From positions 5,635 through 69,634 of the forward strand of contig CAYTWH010000018.1 of NCBI GenBank assembly GCA_964442075.1: 64,000 bases of DNA. The letters run 5' to 3'. The notes beneath the pieces are model-generated. The model was not told the DNA's origin. It did no database searches and worked only from the letters and a program-made list of their open reading frames with translations. The position numbers and the translations under genes were made by a program. Shown piece after piece: positions 38,722-46,915 of this stretch (position 1 is the stretch's first letter; the number at the start of each line of letters is the position of its first letter). The DNA is from CAYTAU01 sp964442075 (GTDB taxonomy: Bacteria; Bacteroidota; Bacteroidia; Bacteroidales; CAYTAU01).

Positions 38722-39498
38722 ATGCAAAAAATTAATTTAAGAGTGTATATGTACAGAAGGAATAGAGCTAAATTTATTCCTCTATGCGGTAATATTGGAA
38801 ATCATGACCTTGAATTAGGCGATACATCGCCTATCAAAGATTTGTTGGATATGAATAAATATCGCAAAGACACTGAAACTGCTAACACAATGTTTACCCA
38901 AACCAGTGCACTGCATTACGATGGCGAAATAAATACAGAGAAAGCTTATGTACTTATTGGCGTTTACAAGGGGCAGGATTCTCGCACACCCAACACTCTT
39001 TATAGCGGAATGAATAGAATTAAATCTATTTTGTTAGACTTTTATTTTGACAATTATGAAGAGATGCAGAAATTTGGATTTACAGTTGTACAAGGTAAAA
39101 AAGGATATAATGTACGATTACCCAAACGTTCTCCATTTATTATGCTTAATGCAGTAAAAAAATGTATTGCCCAACATAAGGAACTTGGTAAAGACTCTCC
39201 CTTAGTAAACTACGATATGAAAAAATTTGAAACATATGGCAAAGAAGCCGACGGATTTATTAATTTGGCAAATAAATATCATGATAATGCCGAAGTCATA
39301 AGCGAAAAACTAAATAATTTATTAGGATTTGCCAAAGAACAAAGCATACGCACCAAAGGAACTTTGTATAACCGTGTGGGGCTAATAAGAGATTTTCTGC
39401 TTGTGCTATATTCAGGAAAAGAAAAACAAATTGAAGATTGGGGATTTAAAATTATTATTAGTACAAATAAAAAGAAAAAAGAGGAAGAGAGTAGTTAA
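38722..39498 (+). CDS. Protein of unknown function downstream of repeat array
   Basis: A 258-residue soluble protein from the first ATG (MQKINLRVYMYRRNRAKFIP). I do not recognise the family. The N-terminal half is mixed alpha/beta, including SALHYDGEINTEKAYVLIGV. The C-terminal half is helical (FINLANKYHDNAEVISEKLN, VGLIRDFLLVLYSGKEKQIE) and ends in a charged tail (NKKKKEEESS). There is no signal peptide or membrane helix. It follows the 42-bp array by 75 nt. In the second island a remnant gene follows a 21-bp array in a similar way, so array and gene may belong together. DNA binding has not been shown. Confidence 0.6.
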   Translation: MQKINLRVYMYRRNRAKFIPLCGNIGNHDLELGDTSPIKDLLDMNKYRKDTETANTMFTQTSALHYDGEINTEKAYVLIGVYKGQDSRTPNTLYSGMNRIKSILLDFYFDNYEEMQKFGFTVVQGKKGYNVRLPKRSPFIMLNAVKKCIAQHKELGKDSPLVNYDMKKFETYGKEADGFINLANKYHDNAEVISEKLNNLLGFAKEQSIRTKGTLYNRVGLIRDFLLVLYSGKEKQIEDWGFKIIISTNKKKKEEESS

Positions 39499-39558
39499 TT
39501 ATTAATTATTAATTGAAAGGGAACTTTACTTCATTTTTTGTTTATATTTGTTGTGGAT

Positions 39559-40059
39559 ATGAAAAAATATTTTGTAATAGTATTATTGACATGCATTTCT
39601 CTGGCAATTCAAGCTCAGAAATGCAAATTTGATTATGAAAAGAAAGACCCATTTACAAAAAAATTAACATTAGGAATTACTTCTACTCTCAATAAAGCAT
39701 GGAAAATTGGAATTAACAGGACAGAAAACAATTATTCAATTGGCTTATTAATCAATTTTCCCGGAGTTCAAGAAAATGTAATAAACAAAGGCGATACATT
39801 AATGATTGCATTAGAAAGCGGTGATCCGATAATTCTTTTTGCCTCAAATATAGCACTACCCACTTCTAATGTAATAAGCACACAAATTCAAACATGGTAT
39901 CGCTCAGATTATATAACTAATGTAGCACAAATAAGCCAATTGTCATTAAAGAAGATTATCGCTATAAGAGTATATCTTGGAACAACTTGGTATTCGGTTG
40001 AAATTTCCGAAAAAAACGCAAAAAAAATAATTCAATCAGTAATCTGCATTTTAAAATAA
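39559..40059 (+). CDS. Exported protein of unknown function, paralog 1
   Basis: About 166 residues from the ATG at 39559 (MKKYFVIVLLTCISLAIQAQ), which gives a clean signal peptide; an in-frame TTG at 39538 would add seven residues and spoil it. The mature part starts KCKFDYEKKDPFTKK and is rich in beta-strands. The next gene has the same layout, including a CKF motif right after the signal sequence and a strand like GDTLMIALESGDPIILFAS against NKLILLLENGNKIELPMTG. The two are therefore ancient paralogs in tandem. No known domain is recognised. Confidence 0.65.
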   Translation: MKKYFVIVLLTCISLAIQAQKCKFDYEKKDPFTKKLTLGITSTLNKAWKIGINRTENNYSIGLLINFPGVQENVINKGDTLMIALESGDPIILFASNIALPTSNVISTQIQTWYRSDYITNVAQISQLSLKKIIAIRVYLGTTWYSVEISEKNAKKIIQSVICILK

Positions 40060-40065
40060 AAACAC

Positions 40066-40605
40066 ATGAAACACTTAAAGAATCAATTCTTATCAATTTT
40101 TGTTTTTGCTATTTTATTCATCTCAAATTCACCAACAATATTTTCTCAAAATTGTAAATTTACAACTAACACTAAAGATAAATTTACAGATGAAGTTGAA
40201 AAAGAATTGGAATCAGTTTTATTGCTTAAACATTACAAAAAAGGTAGTAGTGTTAAAATTTCTGACCTATCAATGATCTTGGGAATAAAGGGAGATAAAA
40301 ATATATTTACTCTGTCTTTATCTCTATCCGGAAAAATGATACCAACCTTTAACAAATTTATGGGAAATAAATTGATACTATTACTTGAAAATGGCAATAA
40401 AATAGAATTACCCATGACAGGAGGAGCTACTGCTGATATTATTAAAACTGATATGTTTGCTCATTTTAAGATTAATAAGGATGATCTTGAAACTTTGTCA
40501 AAAGTAAATATAACAGATATTAGAGTAATAGCTCAGATTAATGCTTTTGATTTTACTGTTGATATGAAGGTTAAGACCTCGCAATATTTTAAATGTATTT
40601 TATAA
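40066..40605 (+). CDS. Exported protein of unknown function, paralog 2
   Basis: A 179-residue exported protein with signal peptide (about 1-27, ending TIFSQ). The mature protein begins NCKFTTNTKDKFTDEVEKE and is predicted to be mostly beta. It starts 6 nt after the stop of paralog 1, so the pair is one operon. Cys29 and Cys177 could form a disulfide in the periplasm. The sequence gives no hint of enzymatic activity. A shared ligand or surface role with paralog 1 is plausible but unproven. Confidence 0.65.
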   Translation: MKHLKNQFLSIFVFAILFISNSPTIFSQNCKFTTNTKDKFTDEVEKELESVLLLKHYKKGSSVKISDLSMILGIKGDKNIFTLSLSLSGKMIPTFNKFMGNKLILLLENGNKIELPMTGGATADIIKTDMFAHFKINKDDLETLSKVNITDIRVIAQINAFDFTVDMKVKTSQYFKCIL

Positions 40606-40688
40606 AGAAAAGTGAAAAACAACTCCGCACCAGTTAATTCTTAATTAAAAACAACTCTAAGTACTTCATCACATAAACCTATAAACTT

Positions 40689-40721
40689 TTTGCAATAATT
40701 TGCCAAAGATTTATATTTTTG
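40689..40721 (+). promoter_or_regulatory. Promoter for the TPR/glycosyltransferase/mtnA gene cluster
   Basis: TTTG at 40689-40692, a 21-nt spacer, and TATTTTTG at 40714-40721, leaving about 25 nt to the ATG at 40747. It fits the Bacteroidota consensus and would serve the run of closely spaced plus-strand genes 40747-46314. Confidence 0.6.
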
Positions 40722-40746
40722 TATTCTAATAAAAGCAATCGTTTTT

Positions 40747-42906
40747 ATGGCAAAAAAGTATAATAAAAACAAACAAAAGCACGCACCGGCAAAGCCTGTA
40801 GAAATAGTTAAGCCAAAGAAAAACCGCTTGCCATACATTATTATATTTATACTTGGGTTTGTTCTTTACGCAAACACTCTTACCCACGATTACGCCCTAG
40901 ACGATAGCATAGCAATACTTCAGAACGAATTTACCAAAGAAGGTTTTGACGGAATAAAAGATATTTTGGAAAACGATATGTTTACCGGCTTTTTTGGTAA
41001 AAAGAAAAACCTTGTGGCAGGTGGCCGTTACAGACCATTATCGCTTGTAACATTTGCAATAGAATATGAGCTGCTGGGCGAAAACCCATTTATTAGTCAT
41101 CTTATTAATGTTCTCCTCTACATACTCACTTGCATGATACTTTACACAGTACTACGCAAACTATTGCAAAAATATGACACTAATCGTAAGTGGTATCTTA
41201 CTGTTTCCTTTATTGCATCAATACTATTTCTTGCTCACCCATTGCACACCGAAGTAATTGCAAACATAAAAGGACGCGACGAAATAATGACACTTATGGG
41301 CTCGCTTGCCGCACTGTATTACACATTACGATATCTCGATACAAAAAAACCCTACTTTCTTTTAGTTAACCTGATAGTATTTTTCCTTGCACTAATGTCT
41401 AAAGAAAATGCAATAACATTTCTTGCAATTATACCTTTAGCAGTATATTTCTTTACCAAGCACAGCTTTAAAAGCAATCTAACTGCACTACTACCATTAA
41501 TAATTGCTGTTATTGCTTTCCTTGCCATTCGTACAAAAATGCTAGGTGCATTTAATATTCCCGAGACTTACGAGTTGATGAACAATCCTTACATCAATGC
41601 CGATAATGTAGAGAAGTTTGCCACAATATTTTATACATGGGGTATTTATTTCAAACTGCTTGTATTTCCTCATCCACTCACTTTCGATTATTATCCAAAA
41701 CAAATTCCTATTATTAATTTCTCCGATGCCAGAGCAGTTATATCCCTACTTTTCTATTCTTTCCTTGTAATAGTTGCTTTTTTCGGACTTAAAAAGAAAA
41801 GGCTTATTGCATTTGGCATTTGGTTATTTGCTGCCAGTTTCTCGGTTGTTTCCAACCTATTCTTTAATGTAGGTGCATTTATGAACGAAAGATTTATGTA
41901 TATATCATCTGTTGGCTTTTGCCTGATATTGGCTTATGTTTTAATATTAGTGATGCAAAAACTTGTCAAAAATAAAAAATCATACAATTCTTCACTTATA
42001 GTCGTGCTTATAATTATTCTAGGACTATATTCGTTTAAAACTATTGATAGAAACACCGTGTGGGATAACGATTATATTCTTTTCTCTACCGATGTTAAAG
42101 TTTCTAATAATAGTGCAAAAAGCACATGTTCAGCAGGCGGTAAAATAATGGAAGAAGCTTTAAAACTTAGAAAAATAAAAAGTGAAAGTATGTCGTTCGA
42201 TAATCTTAAACGCAAGATAGAAAATGAAACATCATTAAGTAATAAAGAAAAAAACAGAATATTAAGTTCTAACAATTTCAATAAAGCAGGTGCGGAAATT
42301 GATAAAATGGAACAAGAAATGCTACAGCTTTCGCTTAAATACTTAAACAAAGCAATAGAAATACATCCAACATATGTTGATGCAATACTTTTACTTGGCA
42401 ATGCACATTTTGAGTATAACAAAGACTACGAGAAAACTGTTGAAATGTATTTAAGGATATTACACATTAATCCTAACTACGACAGAGCATTTTCAAACAT
42501 GGAAATTGTTTTTAACTCTTGTGAAGATGTTGATCTGAAAATTAAAATATGGGAAGAAGTATATAAGTTAAACTCAGGCAGATTTGAAGTAAATTATTAT
42601 CTCGGCAATCTTTACGGCAGGTTTAAAAACAATACTGAAAAAGCAATACCATTTCTAGAAAGAGCAGTACAAATAAAACCTGATAATGCCAAAGCCTACA
42701 AAGACCTTGGCGTTGCTTATGGGATATCGCAAATGTTTGACAAATCTATTCCAATACTTGAAAAAGCGATTCAATTAGACCCTAAAGATGCTCAGATAGT
42801 AGTTAACCTTGGTGTTACATATCGCTTAACAGGCAATGAAGAAAAAGCAATTGAATGTTTTAATAAAGCAAAAGAAATTGATCCCAATTTTCAAATACCT
42901 CAATAA
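40747..42906 (+). CDS. Membrane protein with TPR domain (TMTC/GT39-like)
   Basis: A 719-residue protein. After a basic N-terminus it has about ten to eleven membrane helices (about 30-440). An early luminal loop carries YANTLTHDYALDDSIAILQN and GGRYRPLSLVTFAIEYELLG, the pattern of TMTC-like proteins and GT39-type mannosyltransferases, with acidic residues (LDDS) in the first loop. The C-terminal part (about 520-719) has TPR units (YLNKAIEIHPTYVDAILLLG, FLERAVQIKPDNAKAYKDLG, ILEKAIQLDPKDAQIVVNLG). It probably transfers a sugar from a lipid donor to proteins, with TPRs binding partners. It heads a cluster with a glycosyltransferase and a methyltransferase. Confidence 0.8.
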   Translation: MAKKYNKNKQKHAPAKPVEIVKPKKNRLPYIIIFILGFVLYANTLTHDYALDDSIAILQNEFTKEGFDGIKDILENDMFTGFFGKKKNLVAGGRYRPLSLVTFAIEYELLGENPFISHLINVLLYILTCMILYTVLRKLLQKYDTNRKWYLTVSFIASILFLAHPLHTEVIANIKGRDEIMTLMGSLAALYYTLRYLDTKKPYFLLVNLIVFFLALMSKENAITFLAIIPLAVYFFTKHSFKSNLTALLPLIIAVIAFLAIRTKMLGAFNIPETYELMNNPYINADNVEKFATIFYTWGIYFKLLVFPHPLTFDYYPKQIPIINFSDARAVISLLFYSFLVIVAFFGLKKKRLIAFGIWLFAASFSVVSNLFFNVGAFMNERFMYISSVGFCLILAYVLILVMQKLVKNKKSYNSSLIVVLIIILGLYSFKTIDRNTVWDNDYILFSTDVKVSNNSAKSTCSAGGKIMEEALKLRKIKSESMSFDNLKRKIENETSLSNKEKNRILSSNNFNKAGAEIDKMEQEMLQLSLKYLNKAIEIHPTYVDAILLLGNAHFEYNKDYEKTVEMYLRILHINPNYDRAFSNMEIVFNSCEDVDLKIKIWEEVYKLNSGRFEVNYYLGNLYGRFKNNTEKAIPFLERAVQIKPDNAKAYKDLGVAYGISQMFDKSIPILEKAIQLDPKDAQIVVNLGVTYRLTGNEEKAIECFNKAKEIDPNFQIPQ

Positions 42907-42912
42907 TAACTG

Positions 42913-43668
42913 ATGATAAACAATAAAAAAATAGTAATTGTTCTACCTGCTTATAATGCAGAAAAAACATTGGAAAAAACATACAAGGAAATCCCTTTCG
43001 ACATTGTTGATGATATTATTTTGGTTGACGACAATAGCCCTGACAATACTATTAAAATAGCAAAAAAATTAGAAATAAAACATATTGTAATACACGACAT
43101 AAATAAAGGTTACGGAGGCAATCAAAAATCGTGTTATAACAAAGCAATAGAACTTAATGCCGATATTATTGTAATGCTTCACCCCGATTATCAATATACG
43201 CCTAAACTAATTCACTCAATGTGCTACATTATAGCCAACAATGTTTACAAAGTTGTTCTAGGCTCACGAATTCTTGGCAAAGGAGCTTTGCGTGGCGGAA
43301 TGCCCTTTTATAAATATATTTTCAATAGATTTTTAACACTTTCGCAAAATATACTTATGAGTCAAAAACTATCTGAATATCATACTGGCTATAGAGCTTT
43401 CGACATAGAAGTAATTAAAGCTATTAACTTCCAAGAAAACTCCGATGATTTTGTTTTTGACAATCAAATGCTAGCTCAAATATTCTATGCAGGATATGAA
43501 ATTGCTGAAATTACTTGCCCAACTAAATATTTTACTGGTGCTTCATCAATAAATTTTAAACGTAGTATTAAATATGGTTTTGGAGTACTAGCTACTTCAC
43601 ATAAATATCGTTTACAAAAATGGGGATTAGCTAAATATACAATATTTAAACCCTCTCAGAATGATTGA
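42913..43668 (+). CDS. Family 2 glycosyltransferase (DPM1-like)
   Basis: A 251-residue GT-A fold enzyme. It opens KIVIVLPAYNAEKTLEKTYK, followed by IILVDDNSPDNTIKIAKKL (nucleotide-sugar and metal binding) and ADIIVMLHPDYQYTPKLI. There are no clear membrane helices, as in the short dolichyl/polyprenyl-phosphate mannose synthases. It likely moves a sugar from a nucleotide donor to a polyprenyl phosphate or a glycan. It starts 6 nt after the TPR gene; if that protein uses a polyprenyl-phosphate sugar, this enzyme could make it. Its stop overlaps the next gene's start by 8 nt. Confidence 0.88.
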   Translation: MINNKKIVIVLPAYNAEKTLEKTYKEIPFDIVDDIILVDDNSPDNTIKIAKKLEIKHIVIHDINKGYGGNQKSCYNKAIELNADIIVMLHPDYQYTPKLIHSMCYIIANNVYKVVLGSRILGKGALRGGMPFYKYIFNRFLTLSQNILMSQKLSEYHTGYRAFDIEVIKAINFQENSDDFVFDNQMLAQIFYAGYEIAEITCPTKYFTGASSINFKRSIKYGFGVLATSHKYRLQKWGLAKYTIFKPSQND

Positions 43669-44629
43669 TGAAATAAACATATGTGGATTTTGCAAAAAAG
43701 CAAAAAGTACAGTTCATTATCCAACATATGATCTTTGGGAAAACAATTACACAATAAATCAATGTAATTATTGTTCTGCTTATTTTCTTGCTCCACGGCC
43801 AAATAAAGCCATGTTAGACAAAGCCTATGGCGCAGATTATTATGGCGATAGCGATGATAAATTTTCCACTTCAGGAGTTGAGAAAGTACTTGATTTTTTT
43901 CGTAAAAAGAGGGCAAGGCGCATTAGCCGTTATCTTAATGAAAACAATAAGGTACTTGATGTGGGCTGTGGAAATGGAAAATTCTTGTTGTTTCTTTTAA
44001 AATATGGAAAATATGAACTACATGGAAAAGAAATGGATGGTAATTCTGCAAAGCGTACTGCCCGTATTCCGGAGATAGATCTTAAAATCGGCATGCTTGA
44101 AAACGAGGATTATCCTAATGATACCTTTGATGCAATTACTCTTTTTCACGTATTTGAGCATTTAACCAACCCACAAGAAACATTGGATATCATTAAAAAA
44201 ATACTAAAACCTGGTGGCGTGGTTATTTTTTCATTTCCCAATATTGACAGCTTTCAGGCAAAATGGTTTAAAGGAAAATGGCTACATCTTGATTCGCCAA
44301 GGCATTTATTTTTTTTCAAGCCAAAGGATTTCAAAAAACTGATGAAAGAACACGGCTTTGCTTTGCTTGAAGAACATTATGTTTCAAGCGAGCAAAACCC
44401 ATACGGAATGGTTCAGAGCATACTAAATATATGGTGTAAAAAGCGAGATATTTTATTCGAAAGTATGAAAGGAAATGATGAATATATAAAGGAATACAGG
44501 GGATTTAAATTATTTTTGCAGAGAATATTCTTTGTATTTACTTTTCCCTTGTTTGTTATTACGGACTTAATAACAGGACTGCTAAAAAAAGGAGCAACAG
44601 TTGAATTTATTTTTAAAAAAAATGATTAA
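43661..44629 (+). CDS. Class I SAM-dependent methyltransferase with N-terminal zinc ribbon
   Basis: A 322-residue protein. The N-terminus has a C2C2 zinc-ribbon pattern: CGFCKKAK near 8-11 and QCNYCSAYFLAPRP near 36-40. The methyltransferase core starts with the SAM motif VLDVGCGNGKFLLFL (about residue 90), followed by AITLFHVFEHLTNP and LKPGGVVIFSFPN. A hydrophobic C-terminal stretch (about 285-310) may touch the membrane. Similar proteins sit in polysaccharide clusters and methylate sugars. Here it overlaps the glycosyltransferase gene by 8 nt, which indicates coupled translation and a shared glycan pathway. Confidence 0.85.
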   Translation: MIDEINICGFCKKAKSTVHYPTYDLWENNYTINQCNYCSAYFLAPRPNKAMLDKAYGADYYGDSDDKFSTSGVEKVLDFFRKKRARRISRYLNENNKVLDVGCGNGKFLLFLLKYGKYELHGKEMDGNSAKRTARIPEIDLKIGMLENEDYPNDTFDAITLFHVFEHLTNPQETLDIIKKILKPGGVVIFSFPNIDSFQAKWFKGKWLHLDSPRHLFFFKPKDFKKLMKEHGFALLEEHYVSSEQNPYGMVQSILNIWCKKRDILFESMKGNDEYIKEYRGFKLFLQRIFFVFTFPLFVITDLITGLLKKGATVEFIFKKND

Positions 44630-44644
44630 TTACATTATAAACAC

Positions 44645-45739
44645 GTGAAAATAAACGGCAAACATTATACGGCAATCTGGCAAAAGCCTGATAATAACCA
44701 AATAATTCAGATAATTGACCAGACAAAACTGCCATTTAGTTTTGAAATAAAAAACCTTACATCTGTAAACGATATCTATATTGCAATAAAAGAGATGGAA
44801 GTTAGAGGAGCACCGCTAATTGGCATTACAGCAGCTTTTGGGATATATATTGCATGTATTGAAGCTTCACGATCAGATAACTTTGATGAACATTTACAAA
44901 GTTCTGCCGACAAGTTACTGAACTCACGACCAACAGCAGTAAATCTTTTTCATGCTATTGACTCAATGCTTACAGAAATTGAAAAAGAAAATGATATAAG
45001 TAAAAAAATAAACGCCGCATTAAATACAGCACAAAAGTATTTTAACAGCGAAATAGAAAACTTTAAACTAATAGGCAAAGCTGGATTGCCATTAATTGAA
45101 AATATAAGTAGTAAGAAAAAAGGAAAAACAGTAAACATTCTCACACACTGCAATGCAGGCTGGATAGCCTGTGGCGATTACGGAACAGCCACCTCTCCTA
45201 TTTATCATGCTTTTGATAAGGGAATAAACATACACGTTTGGGTAAGTGAAACACGACCAAGAAACCAAGGCTCTAGGCTTACTGCATGGGAACTTGGGAT
45301 GCACGGCATACCATATACAATTATTGCGGATAATACCGGAGGACACCTTATGCAAAATGATTTAGTTGATATAGTAATTGTTGGTAGCGACCGCACAGCA
45401 AAAAACGGAGATGTAGCAAACAAAATTGGAACATACATGAAAGCCCTTGCAGCAATGGATAATAATATTCCATTTTATGTTGCACTACCAAAAAGCACAA
45501 TAGATACTAATCTGGAAAACGGCAATGGAATTGAAATAGAACAAAGAAACGCCGATGAAATAAAATATATTGAAGGAAAATTAAACGGCAAAATAGAAAA
45601 AATTTTACTTACTCCAAAAAATGCCAATGCAGCCAATTATGCTTTTGATATAACTCCTGCCAAATTGATAACAGGGCTTATTACTGAAAGCGGGATTTGT
45701 GAAGCTAATGAAATCAATATTAAAAAATTATTTGATTAA
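44645..45739 (+). CDS. mtnA: Methylthioribose-1-phosphate isomerase MtnA
   Basis: Interconverts 5-methylthioribose-1-phosphate (or the 5-deoxyribose analogue) and the ribulose form. The 364 residues match the family's usual length of about 350-370. Family marks are MEVRGAPLIGITAAFG (51-66), THCNAGWIACGDYGTATSP with catalytic Cys169, SETRPRNQGSRLTAWELG, and VGSDRTAKNGDVANKIGTY with catalytic Asp249. The start is a GTG at 44645; no better ATG lies nearby in frame. A class II aldolase follows 11 nt after the stop, which points to the DHAP shunt rather than the full methionine salvage pathway, whose other genes are absent here. Confidence 0.92.
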   Translation: MKINGKHYTAIWQKPDNNQIIQIIDQTKLPFSFEIKNLTSVNDIYIAIKEMEVRGAPLIGITAAFGIYIACIEASRSDNFDEHLQSSADKLLNSRPTAVNLFHAIDSMLTEIEKENDISKKINAALNTAQKYFNSEIENFKLIGKAGLPLIENISSKKKGKTVNILTHCNAGWIACGDYGTATSPIYHAFDKGINIHVWVSETRPRNQGSRLTAWELGMHGIPYTIIADNTGGHLMQNDLVDIVIVGSDRTAKNGDVANKIGTYMKALAAMDNNIPFYVALPKSTIDTNLENGNGIEIEQRNADEIKYIEGKLNGKIEKILLTPKNANAANYAFDITPAKLITGLITESGICEANEINIKKLFD

Positions 45740-45750
45740 AAATAAAAACC

Positions 45751-46314
45751 ATGACCAATAATAAAAAAGAAATAGCATATTTTATGACACGCCTTTATCA
45801 AAAAGGACTTACTTCTTGTTCGGGTGGTAATATCAGCATTATTGATAACAATAAAAACGTTTTTATTACTCCTTCGCAAAAAGATAAAGGAAAATTAATG
45901 CCTGAGGATATTGGCGAAATTGACTTAAATGGCAATAATTATACTCCTGAGATTAAATTAAGCATGGAAACAGATATGCACCTTGCCATTTACAAAAAAC
46001 GACCCGATGTTAAAGCAATAATACACGCACACCCCATATATGCGACAAGCTATGCTATAAAAGGCAAAACAATAAACACAAAAATAACAGACGAAACCCA
46101 TATTATACTTGGTAATATTACAAGTGCTCCTTACGCTCTTTCGGGCAGTAAAGAACTCGCTACGAATCTTGCCAAAAATATTGGCAATTCAAATGTTGTA
46201 ATAATGGAAAAACACGGAATTTTAAGTGTTGGGAAAACCCTATTTGAAGCCTACAACAGAATAGAAGTTTTAGAAGCTGCCGCAAAAATGAATTTTATTA
46301 TTGATAAGATATAA
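45751..46314 (+). CDS. Class II aldolase/adducin family protein (probable 5-deoxyribulose or methylthioribulose phosphate aldolase)
   Basis: A 187-residue zinc aldolase of the FucA/RhaD type. The SCSGGNISI phosphate-binding segment is at 22-30, the acid Glu73 is in SMETDMHLA, zinc ligands His92 and His94 are in IIHAHP, and a third His is in MEKHGI near 155. Known members split sugar phosphates into DHAP and an aldehyde. Directly downstream of mtnA, the expected substrate is 5-methylthio- or 5-deoxyribulose-1-phosphate, as in the DHAP shunt of E. coli and Rhodospirillum. Fuculose-1-phosphate would be the other family choice, but no fucose gene is near. The length is slightly below the usual 210-215 residues. 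Confidence 0.85.
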   Translation: MTNNKKEIAYFMTRLYQKGLTSCSGGNISIIDNNKNVFITPSQKDKGKLMPEDIGEIDLNGNNYTPEIKLSMETDMHLAIYKKRPDVKAIIHAHPIYATSYAIKGKTINTKITDETHIILGNITSAPYALSGSKELATNLAKNIGNSNVVIMEKHGILSVGKTLFEAYNRIEVLEAAAKMNFIIDKI

Positions 46315-46399
46315 TTATTTTCAATACAAATTATTGTAAATAAATAAAAATTATTATTTTTACAATTCTTTCAACCTCAATTGAAAAGAATAATTTATT

Positions 46400-46771
46400 A
46401 TGATTACTTATAAATTCGATCAGGATAAAGATATCCTACTTGTAAATTACGAAGGCTTAATAACTGACTACGATGTTATTAACTACATAAGCGATGTGGG
46501 TATAAAAACAAAATCACTAAAAAAACTAAAAATATTTGAAGATGCCAGAAATGGTGAAATATCTCCTGATGTTGTTGATGTTGACAAAATAGTAGAAACA
46601 CTTAGACAATTTTCTAATAATTATAAAAAAGTAATAATTGCAACACTTCAGGACAAACCGGTAGAAACAGCCTTAAATATACTGTTTCAAAAAACTCTTA
46701 ATCTTGAGAACTATCATTATAAGGTCTTCTCAACTAAAAAAAGTGCTTTAGAATGGTTGTCTAATTTTTAA
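46400..46771 (+). CDS. Small alpha/beta protein of unknown function (possible SpoIIAA/STAS-like fold)
   Basis: A 123-residue cytoplasmic protein without signal or membrane helix. It begins MITYKFDQDKDILLVNYEGL, then a helix (ITDYDVINYISDVG), the strand LKKLKIFEDARNG, the helix VDKIVETLRQFSNN, the strand KKVIIATLQDKP, and ends with the helix KSALEWLSNF. This order resembles the SpoIIAA-like/STAS fold found in small Bacteroidota proteins, but no conserved serine can be named. It lies 85 nt after the aldolase gene and before the 50-bp palindrome, so it may be the last gene of the cluster. Confidence 0.55.
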   Translation: MITYKFDQDKDILLVNYEGLITDYDVINYISDVGIKTKSLKKLKIFEDARNGEISPDVVDVDKIVETLRQFSNNYKKVIIATLQDKPVETALNILFQKTLNLENYHYKVFSTKKSALEWLSNF

Positions 46772-46800
46772 TACGAAAATTCAATTAGTAAGTGCGACAG

Positions 46801-46850
46801 TTTCCCTTTCAAAGATAAAAAATCTAGATTTTTTATCTTTGAAAGGGAAA
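46801..46850. terminator. Perfect 50-bp palindrome
   Basis: Two exact 25-nt arms, no loop and no mismatch: the left arm starts TTTCCCTTTC and reaches the centre TCTAGA, and the right arm ends GAAAGGGAAA. It sits 30 nt after the stop at 46771. Both arms carry internal A/T runs but no clean terminal U-run, so it may serve as a strong transcript end or be an unrelated structure such as a protein-binding site. Confidence 0.8.
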
Positions 46851-46915
46851 ACTTAAAATTACACTATCTATTCTAAAAAATTTAATTTACTTTGCAAACT
46901 TAAATCATATTATAT

